DNA of 64,000 nucleotides from Aerococcaceae bacterium NML190073 (GTDB lineage Bacteria; Bacillota; Bacilli; Lactobacillales; Aerococcaceae): NCBI GenBank assembly GCA_026131555.1, contig JAMXJH010000002.1, positions 1 to 64,000 of the forward strand, read 5' to 3'. Shown piece by piece: positions 40,053 to 48,535 of this stretch (position 1 is its first letter; each line of letters starts with the position of its first letter). The notes under the pieces were generated by a model. It saw only the letters and a program-made list of their open reading frames with translations, ran no database searches and was not told where the DNA came from. The position numbers and the translations under genes were made by a program.

Positions 40053-40820
40053 ATGAGTGAATTACAGATTTTTCAGAATACAGAGTTCGGCTCTGTAAGA
40101 ACAACAGCTATCAACGGCGAACCTTTCTTCGTGGGCAAGGATGTAGCGGAGATTCTTGGTTACAGCAATCCGCAGAAAGCGCTCCGCGACCATGTGGATG
40201 ATGAGGACAAGACCTTGAACGAATCGTTCACCGTCAACGGCACCATGGGAATCCTGATCAACGAATCCGGTCTTTACAGCATGATCCTCAGAAGTCAGCT
40301 TCCCAAGGCACGTCAGTTCAAACGCTGGGTAACGGCAGAAGTTCTTCCCGCCATCCGAAAACACGGCATGTACGCAATCGATGATATTCTCGCCAATCCC
40401 GATCTTGCCATTGCAGCACTGCAGGCATTGAAGGAAGAGCGTGAGAAGAGACAGAACCTGGAACTGATGACGGCGGTTCAGAGACAGCAGATTGCGGAGA
40501 TGAAGCCGAAGGTCAGCTACTACGACCAGATTCTTCAGAATAAGGACACTGTGCCTGTTACGCAGATTGCCAAGGACTACGGCATGAGCGGCAGAAAGTT
40601 CAACGCACTGCTTCACGAGCTGGGCATCCAGTACAAATTCCGCAAGACCTGGCTTTTGTATCAGGAATATGCAGAGCAGGGCTACACACAGTCCCGCACC
40701 TATGCGTTGGAATGCGAGAAGAGCGTAATGCACACCTATTGGACACAGAAAGGCAGACTCTTCCTTTACGACCGTTTGAAGAAGGAAGGCATCCTGCCGC
40801 AGATCGAGATGGAGGATTAA
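40053..40820 (+). CDS. Phage antirepressor (BRO-N plus KilAC-type domains)
   Basis: 255 residues. The N-terminal BRO domain (about 5-105) has FFVGKDVAEILGYSNPQKALRDHV and ESGLYSMILRSQLPKARQFKRWVTAEVLPAIRKHG. The C-terminal KilAC/ANT domain (about 150-250) has TQIAKDYGMSGRKFNALLHELGIQY. A coiled helix lies between them. Antirepressors of this type relieve lysogenic repression or act in early gene control. AAGGAGGG precedes the start. Confidence 0.92.
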   Translation: MSELQIFQNTEFGSVRTTAINGEPFFVGKDVAEILGYSNPQKALRDHVDDEDKTLNESFTVNGTMGILINESGLYSMILRSQLPKARQFKRWVTAEVLPAIRKHGMYAIDDILANPDLAIAALQALKEEREKRQNLELMTAVQRQQIAEMKPKVSYYDQILQNKDTVPVTQIAKDYGMSGRKFNALLHELGIQYKFRKTWLLYQEYAEQGYTQSRTYALECEKSVMHTYWTQKGRLFLYDRLKKEGILPQIEMED

Positions 40821-40823
40821 GAA

Positions 40824-41252
40824 ATGGGAGTCAATATCAGAAATTCAGAAGGTTATATGGATACAGTTCCCTTTCAGGCGATTTCGGGTATTGACCGTGA
40901 GGCGAAGGCAGCGTCAAAACCTGCCTTCCGTCCTTTGGTCTATATCTGCTCGCCGTTTTCCGGGGACATTGAAGCAAATAAAAAGAAGGCTGCGGATTTC
41001 GCAGAGTACGCATACCGCAACGGCTGTATCCCGCTCACGGCACATTTGCTGTTCCCTTTTATGGATGACAGCAAGGAAGCAGAACGCAGAGATGCCATTT
41101 TCATGGATATCGTTCTCATGGACAAGTGTCAGGAGGTGTGGGTGCTGGGAGACAAGATCACCCATGGCATGAGTATGGAAATCGAGAAAGCAAAGAAACG
41201 CAGACAGACCGTGCGCTATTTCAATAACAGTTTTGAGGAGGTGCAGAAATGA
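40824..41252 (+). CDS. DUF4406 family protein
   Basis: 142 residues. From about residue 35 the sequence RPLVYICSPFSGDIEANKKKA... and the later GDKITHGMSMEIEKAKKR are typical of DUF4406, a nucleoside 2-deoxyribosyltransferase-like fold often carried by phages. A role in nucleotide metabolism is possible but unproven. It overlaps the next gene by four bases (ATGA). Confidence 0.78.
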   Translation: MGVNIRNSEGYMDTVPFQAISGIDREAKAASKPAFRPLVYICSPFSGDIEANKKKAADFAEYAYRNGCIPLTAHLLFPFMDDSKEAERRDAIFMDIVLMDKCQEVWVLGDKITHGMSMEIEKAKKRRQTVRYFNNSFEEVQK

Positions 41253-41869
41253 GCCAGTTTACAGCAATTCAAACCGAATACAATGGTTATCTTTTCAGAT
41301 CCCGCTTGGAAGCCAGATGGGCAGTGTTCTTTGATGCAATGGGCATCGAATACGAGTATGAGCCGGAAGGCATCGTGCTGAGTGACGGCACACTGTATCT
41401 GCCGGATTTTTATCTTCCTGATTTTAAGTGCTACTTCGAGGTAAAGCGCAAAAGTGTTAAGGGCACCGAAGAAGAAAAAATAGCTATGGCGAAGATCAGC
41501 AATGGTCAATGGACAGATTCCTGGGCAGGCATCATTTGCTTCGGAGATCCTATGGACGATGACATGTATATCTTCTGCCAGGAGACCGATGACGGTGGTG
41601 GCGGCGGATATGAGGACAATGTCACTATCGGCTTCCATCCAGATACCTATGAGCCGTTCCTTTTTGCTTATAACGACAGACGAGAGAGAAGCTTCTTTAC
41701 TCATTTTGGTGAGGACATGGAAGATGAAATGATTCCTATGCTGACTACGGAATACGGCACCTATAAATACAAGAACTTTGTGAACGGACGTGTTTTCCGT
41801 GCGAGAAAGCTGGCACGTCAGGCGAGGTTTGAACATGGGGAGACCCCTAGAGCAAGGAGGGTAAGATAA
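41249..41869 (+). CDS. Putative PD-(D/E)XK nuclease-fold phage protein
   Basis: 206 residues. The N-terminal half has RSRLEARWAVFFDAMGIEYEYEPEG, then LPDFYLPDFKCYFEVKRK, i.e. a Glu, an Asp and an E-x-K in the order of the PD-(D/E)XK nuclease fold. The C-terminal half is unassigned. It overlaps the next gene (TAATG). It is probably a replication or recombination nuclease of the phage early operon; the substrate is unknown. Confidence 0.65.
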   Translation: MSQFTAIQTEYNGYLFRSRLEARWAVFFDAMGIEYEYEPEGIVLSDGTLYLPDFYLPDFKCYFEVKRKSVKGTEEEKIAMAKISNGQWTDSWAGIICFGDPMDDDMYIFCQETDDGGGGGYEDNVTIGFHPDTYEPFLFAYNDRRERSFFTHFGEDMEDEMIPMLTTEYGTYKYKNFVNGRVFRARKLARQARFEHGETPRARRVR

Positions 41870-44217
41870 TGCGCAATCTGGCAATCGCCTACGGCACCAA
41901 CCGTCAGGCTAAGACCTGGGTCAATAAGACCATTACTTTCGAGGAGCTGAAAGAGCGTCTCAAGGTGACCATCCGTACCCCGGAATCTGCAGAAGAGTAT
42001 GCGAAGTTCAACAAAGCAAAGCGCGATGCCGTCAAAGACCATGGCGGCTTCGTTGCCGGAGCATTGAAGGGCGGCAGACGAAAGATCGATACCGTGGAGC
42101 TTCGTTCCATGGTGGCTCTGGACGGTGACCGCATTGACAGGGCATTTCTTGAAAACTATGAAGCCAATGCTCCTTATACCTCTCTGCTTTATACCACTCA
42201 CAGCAGTACGGATGATAATCCGAGAGTCCGTCTGCTCTATCCGCTGACAAGGGATGTTACTCCGGAAGAGTTCGTGGCGGTCAGCCGTTACCTGGCACAG
42301 ATGCTGGGCATCAACTATTTCGATGAATGTTCCTATCTGCCGAATCAGCTGATGTACTGGCCATCCACTCCGGCGAACGGAAGCTTTGTTTTTAAAGATG
42401 TGGAAAAGCAGTGGCTTGACCCGGATGAGATGCTGTCTGCCCATCCCGAATGGACGGACCCTACAAGACTGCCTACTTCCTCCAGGGAGAGCAGGGCAAA
42501 TACCACTGCATCGGCAAAGGTGCAGGATCCGCTTGATAAGGAAGGTGCTGTCGGTTTCTTCAACCGTGCATTCTTCCCTATCAGTCGTGCAATCGAAAAA
42601 TATCTCTCCGATGTATATGAACCGACCGATAACGAGAACCGCTGGCATTTCGTGCAGTCCTCCAGTATGGCGGGTGTGGAAATCATCAAGGGCGGCAAGT
42701 TCGTATACAGCCACCACGCCAAAGACCCTGCATACCTGAAACTCTGCAATGCCTTTGACCTCGTCCGCATCCACAAGTTCGGTGACGATGACGTGAAGAA
42801 GTCATTTAATGCCATGTGCGAACTGGCAATGGAGGATGAAACGGTCAGAAGGCTTGCTATGGAAGAAAAGCTGGCACAGGCGGAGGTTGATTTTAACACC
42901 ACGGATGGTGACTGGATGACCCGGCTTAAGTATCAGCCGAGGTCGGGTCTGCTTGAAAACAGTGTGTACAATCTGAACCTTATTCTCAACAATGACCCGG
43001 ATTTCCGAAATTTCGCTTTCAACGAATTGGCAAACCGTATTCAGATCACGGGACCGCTGCCATGGGACCGCCCGGAGGGAAATGCGTTCTGGAGGGATGC
43101 GGACACGGCACAGCTTAAATCCATCATCGACATCCGCTATCTGCCGTTTTCCAGCCGAAATCATGATGTTGCCTTTACCAAGGTGGCTGATGACCGCCAC
43201 TTCCATCCGGTGAGAGATTACCTGGACGGGCTTCCGGGATGGGACGGCATTCCTCGTGTGGAAGACTTCTTTATCCGCTATCTGCAGGCAGACGATACTC
43301 CGTATGTCCGTGCTGTCACCAGAAAGACTTTTGCGGCGGCAGTTGCCCGTGTATATGCTCCGGGCATCAAGTTTGACTGTGTTCCGGTGCTTGACGGCGA
43401 TCAGGGGATCGGCAAGTCCACTATCGTAAAAGACCTGGTCACCTCCGACTATTATTCGGAGACCCTGTCCCTTACCGATATGGATGACAAGTCCGGTGCG
43501 GAAAAACTGCAGGGATTCTGGGCGGTGGAGATTGGTGAGCTTGCGGGCATGAAGAAAGCTGACATCGAGAAGGTCAAAGCGTTTCTTTCCACCTGCGATG
43601 ACAAGTACAGACCATCCTATGGAAAGGTAGTAGAGTCCCATCCCCGCCAGTGCATCATTATTGCCACGGTCAACGGTGAGCGCGGATACCTGCGTGACAT
43701 CACAGGCAACCGCCGTTTCTGGATCATCAAGCTGCATCAGAAAAAGCAGAGAAAGACATGGAACTTTGATGAAGCCTATCGCGCACAGTTCTGGGCAGAG
43801 GCAAAAGAAATCTGGAAGTCCGGCGAAAGGCTGTACCTCGAAGGCGATCTTCTGGAAGCTGCAGAGGAAGCACAGCAGTCTGCTATGGAGGTGGACGAGC
43901 GTGTCGGCATGGTCGAGGAATACCTGAATACCAAACTGCCGGAGGACTGGGTGGACATGGATCTGTTCCAGAGAAGGAACTTCCTCCAGGGCAGTGAGTT
44001 CGGTATGCCTGACCACAAAGGCATTGTTCTTCGCACTGAGGTATCCAATGCTGAAATCTGGTGCGAGTGCTATGGCAAGTCCCTCCAGGAGCTGAAGCCC
44101 ACGGATAGTTATGCCATTGCGGCACTGATGGCACAGCTTCCAAACTGGGAGCGAAGCACATCAATCAAGCGTCAGCCGATCTATGGAAGACAGCGACTCT
44201 ACAAAAAGACCACATAA
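41869..44217 (+). CDS. VapE-type (virulence-associated E) replication primase/ATPase
   Basis: 782 residues. The N-terminal ~230 residues resemble a primase-polymerase-like region (MVALDGDRID, YTTHSSTDDNPRVRLLYPL, MYWPSTP). The C-terminal VapE/VirE ATPase domain has the P-loop GDQGIGKST (about 510-518), EIGELAGMKKADIEKVKAFLS with conserved Glu, and TGNRRFWIIKL as sensor. Such proteins initiate replication of phages and satellite elements. It is translationally coupled to the preceding gene. The DNA polymerase A usually found upstream in this phage type is absent here. Confidence 0.88.
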   Translation: MRNLAIAYGTNRQAKTWVNKTITFEELKERLKVTIRTPESAEEYAKFNKAKRDAVKDHGGFVAGALKGGRRKIDTVELRSMVALDGDRIDRAFLENYEANAPYTSLLYTTHSSTDDNPRVRLLYPLTRDVTPEEFVAVSRYLAQMLGINYFDECSYLPNQLMYWPSTPANGSFVFKDVEKQWLDPDEMLSAHPEWTDPTRLPTSSRESRANTTASAKVQDPLDKEGAVGFFNRAFFPISRAIEKYLSDVYEPTDNENRWHFVQSSSMAGVEIIKGGKFVYSHHAKDPAYLKLCNAFDLVRIHKFGDDDVKKSFNAMCELAMEDETVRRLAMEEKLAQAEVDFNTTDGDWMTRLKYQPRSGLLENSVYNLNLILNNDPDFRNFAFNELANRIQITGPLPWDRPEGNAFWRDADTAQLKSIIDIRYLPFSSRNHDVAFTKVADDRHFHPVRDYLDGLPGWDGIPRVEDFFIRYLQADDTPYVRAVTRKTFAAAVARVYAPGIKFDCVPVLDGDQGIGKSTIVKDLVTSDYYSETLSLTDMDDKSGAEKLQGFWAVEIGELAGMKKADIEKVKAFLSTCDDKYRPSYGKVVESHPRQCIIIATVNGERGYLRDITGNRRFWIIKLHQKKQRKTWNFDEAYRAQFWAEAKEIWKSGERLYLEGDLLEAAEEAQQSAMEVDERVGMVEEYLNTKLPEDWVDMDLFQRRNFLQGSEFGMPDHKGIVLRTEVSNAEIWCECYGKSLQELKPTDSYAIAALMAQLPNWERSTSIKRQPIYGRQRLYKKTT

Positions 44218-44375
44218 GCAGGAACACAGGAATGCGACACAGACACAACCATTCTCGTTATATTCAAAATGCAATTCTTTTAGGTATAGGGATATGTAAC
44301 CCGTGGTATACGCGCGTAAGTAAATATAGGGAGAGGTTGTGCTTTCGTGTGTTCTTGTGTCACGGAGGAAATGGC

Positions 44376-44663
44376 ATGAATGAAAAATATATCGAGCGAA
44401 AGTTTGTTGAGGCAGTGAAGAAGATGGGAGGTTTTGCACCCAAGTTTGTAAGTCCCGGTCTTGATGGTGTGCCTGACCGTCTGGTTCTTCTCCCTATGGC
44501 AAGATTCGCTTTTGTTGAATTAAAAGCACCGGGACAAAAAATGCGTCCCCTGCAGGTAAAGCGAAAAAGACAGCTGGAAAAGCTCGGCTTTTCGGTTTAC
44601 TGCGTGGACAGCCTGGAACAGATAGAAACTGTACTGAAAAAGATTGGAGGTGATGCCCTTTGA
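44376..44663 (+). CDS. VRR-NUC domain protein
   Basis: 95-residue nuclease of the VRR-NUC (PD-(D/E)XK) family: YIERKFVEAVKKMGGFAPKFVSPGLDGVPDRLVL with catalytic Asp, FVELKAPGQKMRPLQ with E-x-K, and the following Gln. The start at 44376 has GGAGG ahead of it; the frame extends 48 codons upstream but that part is poor coding sequence. The 158-bp spacer before it has an imperfect long inverted repeat (about 44,224-44,248 and 44,335-44,358). It overlaps the helicase gene. Confidence 0.88.
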   Translation: MNEKYIERKFVEAVKKMGGFAPKFVSPGLDGVPDRLVLLPMARFAFVELKAPGQKMRPLQVKRKRQLEKLGFSVYCVDSLEQIETVLKKIGGDAL

Positions 44664-46009
44664 AGTTCATACCACATGATTATCAGAAATACGCTGCGGA
44701 CTTCTTGGTGAGTCATCCTATTGCGGCTTTATTCCTGGACTGCGGACTTGGTAAGACCTCCATTACCTTATCAGCTATCAACGAACTGATGTATGACCGC
44801 TTTGAGGTACAGAAGGTTTTGGTAATCTGTCCGCTGCGTGTTGCTAACACATGGAGAGATGAAATTAGAAAATGGGATGAATTCAATCACATCACCTACA
44901 GTATCGCTATCGGTACTGAGCGTGAACGAATAGAGGCTCTCATGCGAAAAGCGGATGTCTACATCATCAACCGAGAAAATGTGGACTGGCTTATTACGAA
45001 GAGCGGCATTCCCTTTAACTACGATATGGTAGTCATTGACGAATTGTCCTCTTTCAAGAGCCATCAGGCAAAACGCTTCAAGAGCTTGCTGAAAGTAAGA
45101 CCCTTCGTAAAAAGAATCGTTGGTCTGACCGGCACTCCTTCAAGCAACGGTCTTATAGATCTGTGGGCGCAATTCCGTCTCCTAGATGGAGGAAAGCGTC
45201 TGGGAAGATACATCACCCATTATCGAAATGCTTACTTTGTTCCCGACAAAAGGAACATGGAACGCATTTTCTCCTACAAGCCTGCAGAGGGTGCAGAGGA
45301 AATGATATACGACCGCATTTCCGATATTACCATCAGCATGAGGTCTGCGGATTACCTGACACTGCCGGAATGTGTTATCAACGAAGTGCCGGTGCAGATG
45401 TCCTCTGCAGAGTGGGATATCTATGAATCCTTCCGTGAGGATATGGTGGCAAAGATTAAGGATGAGGAGATCGATGCCGCCAATGCCGCAGTGCTTTCCG
45501 GCAAGCTTCTGCAGATGGCAAACGGCTGTGTTTATGACGAGGAGAAGAAAATGCTCCATGTCCATGACCGCAAGCTGGATGCTCTGGAAGACCTCATCGA
45601 AGCAGCCAACGGCAAGCCTGTTCTGATTGCCTATTGGTTTCAGCATGACCTTGAGCGTATCCGAAAAAGGTTCAATGTCCGAGAGATAAAATCCTCTGCG
45701 GATATTGCGGACTGGAATGACGGCAGGATTCCTGTGGCGGTCATCCATCCGGCTTCTGCGGGTCACGGCTTAAACCTCCAGGCAGGAGGCTCGACCATGA
45801 TATGGTTTGGACTTACCTGGTCACTGGAACTGTATCAGCAGTGCAATGCAAGACTCCATCGTCAGGGGCAGACCGATACGGTGGTCATCCATCATATCAT
45901 TGCTAAAGGAACCATTGATGAAGACGTCATGGCGGCACTGCAGAGAAAGGAAAAGATACAGAACGCTCTGATCGATGCCGTGAAGGCAAAACTGGAGGTG
46001 CGCCGATGA
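44660..46009 (+). CDS. SNF2-like DEAD/DEAH-box helicase
   Basis: 449 residues with a TTG start at 44660 overlapping the VRR-NUC stop; GGAGGTG lies just upstream. Motif I is DCGLGKTSITL (about 28-38), motif II is VIDELSSFK, motif III is GLTGTPSSNG, and the C-terminal half has ASAGHGLNLQAGGSTMIWFG and QCNARLHRQGQ (motif VI). It pairs with VRR-NUC as in many Firmicutes phages and probably remodels DNA during replication or recombination. Confidence 0.9.
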   Translation: MKFIPHDYQKYAADFLVSHPIAALFLDCGLGKTSITLSAINELMYDRFEVQKVLVICPLRVANTWRDEIRKWDEFNHITYSIAIGTERERIEALMRKADVYIINRENVDWLITKSGIPFNYDMVVIDELSSFKSHQAKRFKSLLKVRPFVKRIVGLTGTPSSNGLIDLWAQFRLLDGGKRLGRYITHYRNAYFVPDKRNMERIFSYKPAEGAEEMIYDRISDITISMRSADYLTLPECVINEVPVQMSSAEWDIYESFREDMVAKIKDEEIDAANAAVLSGKLLQMANGCVYDEEKKMLHVHDRKLDALEDLIEAANGKPVLIAYWFQHDLERIRKRFNVREIKSSADIADWNDGRIPVAVIHPASAGHGLNLQAGGSTMIWFGLTWSLELYQQCNARLHRQGQTDTVVIHHIIAKGTIDEDVMAALQRKEKIQNALIDAVKAKLEVRR

Positions 46010-46224
46010 CCGACCCTTACCAGAACCTTGCCAATGAAATCGTTCTTTCTGCGGTAAAAGATTACCGCAGAGTATTGAAGAAACTGAAGCATTATCCGAA
46101 GAACGAAGATGCTTTGCAGGAAAAAGCCAGTTGTGAGCGATTCTTTCGCTCATCATGGTTCGGGATGCTGACATCGATAGGACCGGAAATGCTTATAAAA
46201 AAACTACAACAGGAGGAAAAGTAA
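46006..46224 (+). CDS. Small phage protein, unknown function
   Basis: 72 residues, starting on ATGA at the helicase stop. It is helical and basic in the middle (DYRRVLKKLKHYPKNEDALQEKASCERFFRSSWFGMLT), a pattern seen in short proteins that follow SNF2 helicases in related prophages. I recognise no domain. Confidence 0.65.
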   Translation: MTDPYQNLANEIVLSAVKDYRRVLKKLKHYPKNEDALQEKASCERFFRSSWFGMLTSIGPEMLIKKLQQEEK

Positions 46225-46225
46225 T

Positions 46226-46648
46226 ATGACTGCAAAAGAATATCTTTCTCAGGCTTTCCACATTGACCAGCATATTAATGCGAAGCTTGCACAGGTTGCA
46301 GCTCTTCGTGATCTGGCAACAAAGACCAGTGTCAACTATTCTGATATGCCAGGAAGCCCGAATAGAGTCACAGATAAGATGGAGCGTACCATTCTTAAGA
46401 TTATCGACCTCGAGAGAGAGATTGATGCCGAAATTGACAGACTGGTAGACCTCAAAGTGGAACTTACGCATTGTATCCAGAGCATTGCGGATGCTGACTG
46501 CCGTATCCTATCAGAGATGCGATATCTATGTTATAAGACATGGGAGGACATTGCTGATGAAATGAATTATACTGTCCGCAATGTTCATCTGCTTCACGGT
46601 AAGGCATTACAGATGGTACCCATGCAGAACGGACAGGAGGAGTGCTGA
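46226..46648 (+). CDS. DUF1492/ArpU-like late transcription regulator
   Basis: 140 residues with an N-terminal coiled-coil (about 10-90) and a C-terminal sigma-region-4-like helix-turn-helix (LRYLCYKTWEDIADEMNYTVRNVHLLHGKAL, in part). Proteins of this family in Firmicutes phages control late gene transcription. A good extended -10 promoter lies two genes downstream, just ahead of the packaging genes. The stop overlaps the next start (TGATG). Confidence 0.8.
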   Translation: MTAKEYLSQAFHIDQHINAKLAQVAALRDLATKTSVNYSDMPGSPNRVTDKMERTILKIIDLEREIDAEIDRLVDLKVELTHCIQSIADADCRILSEMRYLCYKTWEDIADEMNYTVRNVHLLHGKALQMVPMQNGQEEC

Positions 46649-47271
46649 TGAGCTATAAAGAAGCATTAGAGGACGGAATCATCAGAGAGAAAGACGGCAG
46701 CGGTAGTACATGGTATTTTCCGCCTTGTCATGTGTGTGGTTCTGCTGTTCCCTCCTGGAATTATATGCGCGGAGTAAAATATACCTGCCCCGACTGCAAG
46801 AAGTTCCTTGCGGAGATTGCTGTTCAGCAGAAGGGTGAAAATCAAAAGGACAGGAAATACCGTGAAGCGATAAAACGTATCGGGAAGGTTGCTCGCCTTG
46901 AACCATACGAGTTTGCAATGAAGCAAGTTTCTTCTCAGTTGAATAAGCCTGGGTGGTACCAAAGCACCGAAGAAATAATGGTAGCGTTGGAACTGATCCG
47001 CAGGAATGTGACTGCATACCATCAGGTCAAAGTGCTTGGCTGCTGTGTGGATTTTATGCTTCCTCAGTTCAAAGTGGTTCTTGAAATTGACGGGACAATC
47101 TTTCATAGCAAGGAGAAGAAGCCTTCCGAAGCACTCCGTGATGAACTTATATGCCAGGCTCTTGGTGATGGCTGGCAGGTCATACGAATCAGAACAGAGA
47201 ACATCAATACTAACGTGACAAAGCTGATACCAGCAATCAAAAAGGTATTGAAGCACCGAATGATTTCATAG
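46648..47271 (+). CDS. Zinc-ribbon plus Vsr/DUF559-like nuclease-fold protein
   Basis: 207 residues. The N-terminus has CHVC and CPDC pairs 22 residues apart, forming a zinc ribbon. The C-terminal ~90 residues (VDFMLPQFKVVLEIDGTIFHSKEKKPSEALRDELICQALGDGWQVIRI) resemble the DUF559/Vsr branch of the PD-(D/E)XK fold, with Asp and E-x-D positions visible. A nuclease role is likely but unproven. It is the last gene before the late promoter. Confidence 0.65.
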   Translation: MSYKEALEDGIIREKDGSGSTWYFPPCHVCGSAVPSWNYMRGVKYTCPDCKKFLAEIAVQQKGENQKDRKYREAIKRIGKVARLEPYEFAMKQVSSQLNKPGWYQSTEEIMVALELIRRNVTAYHQVKVLGCCVDFMLPQFKVVLEIDGTIFHSKEKKPSEALRDELICQALGDGWQVIRIRTENINTNVTKLIPAIKKVLKHRMIS

Positions 47272-47298
47272 TTTTTCACTGTTTTTCCTATGTAGACG

Positions 47299-47376
47299 TG
47301 CTATAATGGCATTAGTGAAAATGTAACATGAACAGAGCCTCGAAGGACACACCTAAGTCCTCCGGGGCTTTTCTTA
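47299..47376 (+). promoter_or_regulatory. Late promoter with promoter-proximal hairpin
   Basis: Extended -10 TGC-TATAAT (47299-47307) without a consensus -35, as expected for an activator-dependent promoter. About 25 bp into the transcript a 13-bp stem AGCCTCGAAGGAC / GTCCTCCGGGGCT (47336-47348 and 47357-47369, two G-U pairs) ends in TTTTCTT. This is terminator-like and may serve attenuation or antitermination of the late operon. Confidence 0.6.
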
Positions 47377-47390
47377 TGCAAGGAGGACCT

Positions 47391-47837
47391 ATGCCGTACA
47401 GAAAGGTTTCCTATGCCGAGCAGTGCTGGTACATCCTCCGATTCAAAGTGAAGGAGGTGTTTGCGTTGCCAAGAAAGCCGAAACATCCGTGCGGCTACCC
47501 TGGGTGCAGAGAACTGACAGACAGACGCTACTGCCCGGAGCATGAACAGCTGACCAACAGGCAGTATGAAAAGTACGGACGAAACCCGGAGACAAGGAAA
47601 CGCTACGGCAGAGCATGGCACAGGATAAGAACATCCTATGCACAGCAGCATCCTTACTGTGAGCAGTGCTTCAAGGAAGGACGCATGGTGCAGATGGAAC
47701 AGGTGCATCATATCAAACCGCTTTCAGAGGGCGGTACGCATGACAGAAATAATCTCATTTCTTTATGTAGGTCCTGCCATGCGAGAATTCATGCCGAACG
47801 CGGTGACAGATGGCATAACCACAAGAAGCCGGAGTGA
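47391..47837 (+). CDS. HNH endonuclease next to terminase
   Basis: 148 residues from ATG 47391, which has AAGGAGGA at a good distance; an upstream in-frame ATG (47328) would place the terminator hairpin in the coding region. The C-terminal HNH domain has YCEQCFKEGRMVQMEQVHHIKPLSEGGTHDRNNLISLCRSCHARIH with both CxxC pairs and the His-Asn-His. HNH proteins beside terminase in HK97-like phages are needed for cleavage at cos during packaging. A proline/basic N-terminal region precedes. Confidence 0.9.
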   Translation: MPYRKVSYAEQCWYILRFKVKEVFALPRKPKHPCGYPGCRELTDRRYCPEHEQLTNRQYEKYGRNPETRKRYGRAWHRIRTSYAQQHPYCEQCFKEGRMVQMEQVHHIKPLSEGGTHDRNNLISLCRSCHARIHAERGDRWHNHKKPE

Positions 47838-47897
47838 CCCCAGGGGGCGGTCTGAATCTCTGTTCATCAAGGTCCCGGATAACGGTGCCGGGGTCAC
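47834..47897. other. Candidate cos / packaging site
   Basis: Between HNH and terminase small subunit. Perfect arms GTGACCCC (47834-47841) and GGGGTCAC (47890-47897) enclose a G-rich run CAGGGGGCGG and a second small dyad CCCGG/CCGGG. The location and symmetry fit a terminase recognition or cos site; no experimental signature is visible. Confidence 0.35.
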
Positions 47898-47971
47898 GTG
47901 TTGAAAAACAGCGTATTTGAACGGGGTATTGCCCGGCGGTGAAATATAACGGAAAGTGAGGTGCCGATTTT

Positions 47972-48523
47972 ATGGCAAAAGACGGTACGGCCAGAGGCTC
48001 TAATATCAAAGTCGGTGCCGGACGCAGGCCGAAAGGTCTGACAGAAAAACTGTCGGAAGGAAATCCAGGTGGAAGAAAGCTTCAGGTCTTGGATTTACCG
48101 GACGGCGTAGAGCTTGTCGGTGAGAATGTGCCGGAGCCTTCCGCATATCTGAAATCAAAGCAGAAGGCATTCGGTTCTTATGACCCGATAGGCATCTACA
48201 ACAAAACATGGACGTGGCTCAGAGAGTGCGGATGTGAGAAGCTGATCAGTCAGCAGCTGATAGAGCAGTATGCGATGTCGGTATCCCGACTGATTCAGTG
48301 TGAGGAGGCTATTTCAGAATACGGTTTCCTCTCCAAGCATCCAACGACCGGGGCGGCCTGCGCTTCCCCATTTGTAGCCATGGCGCAGAACTACCAGAAA
48401 CAGGTGAACACCATCTGGTATCAGATATTCCAGGTTGTCAGAGAAAACTGCTCGAAGGATTTTTCTGTGGGCAATCCGCAGGATGACCTTATGGAGCGGC
48501 TTCTGAGAAACGGAAGAAATTAA
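47972..48523 (+). CDS. Phage terminase small subunit (P27 family)
   Basis: 183 residues. The N-terminus is GRRPKGLTEKLSEGNPGGRK; the middle and end (SVSRLIQCEEAISEYGFLSKHPTTGAACASPFVAMAQNYQKQVNTIWYQIF) are the P27-family helical region. It binds phage DNA at the packaging site and recruits the large subunit. The large subunit lies 7 kb further on, the gap being filled with modification and accessory genes. Confidence 0.9.
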   Translation: MAKDGTARGSNIKVGAGRRPKGLTEKLSEGNPGGRKLQVLDLPDGVELVGENVPEPSAYLKSKQKAFGSYDPIGIYNKTWTWLRECGCEKLISQQLIEQYAMSVSRLIQCEEAISEYGFLSKHPTTGAACASPFVAMAQNYQKQVNTIWYQIFQVVRENCSKDFSVGNPQDDLMERLLRNGRN

Positions 48524-48535
48524 GGAGGCTAAATC

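Noticed and set aside
42802-44016. 404-codon minus-strand open frame opposite the VapE-type gene
   Set aside because: Low-stop antisense frame caused by higher G+C and codon use; no known motif.
44232-44375. Upstream 48-codon extension of the VRR-NUC protein
   Set aside because: The extension lacks family similarity and the ATG at 44376 has a strong GGAGG site; the spacer instead contains an imperfect inverted repeat.
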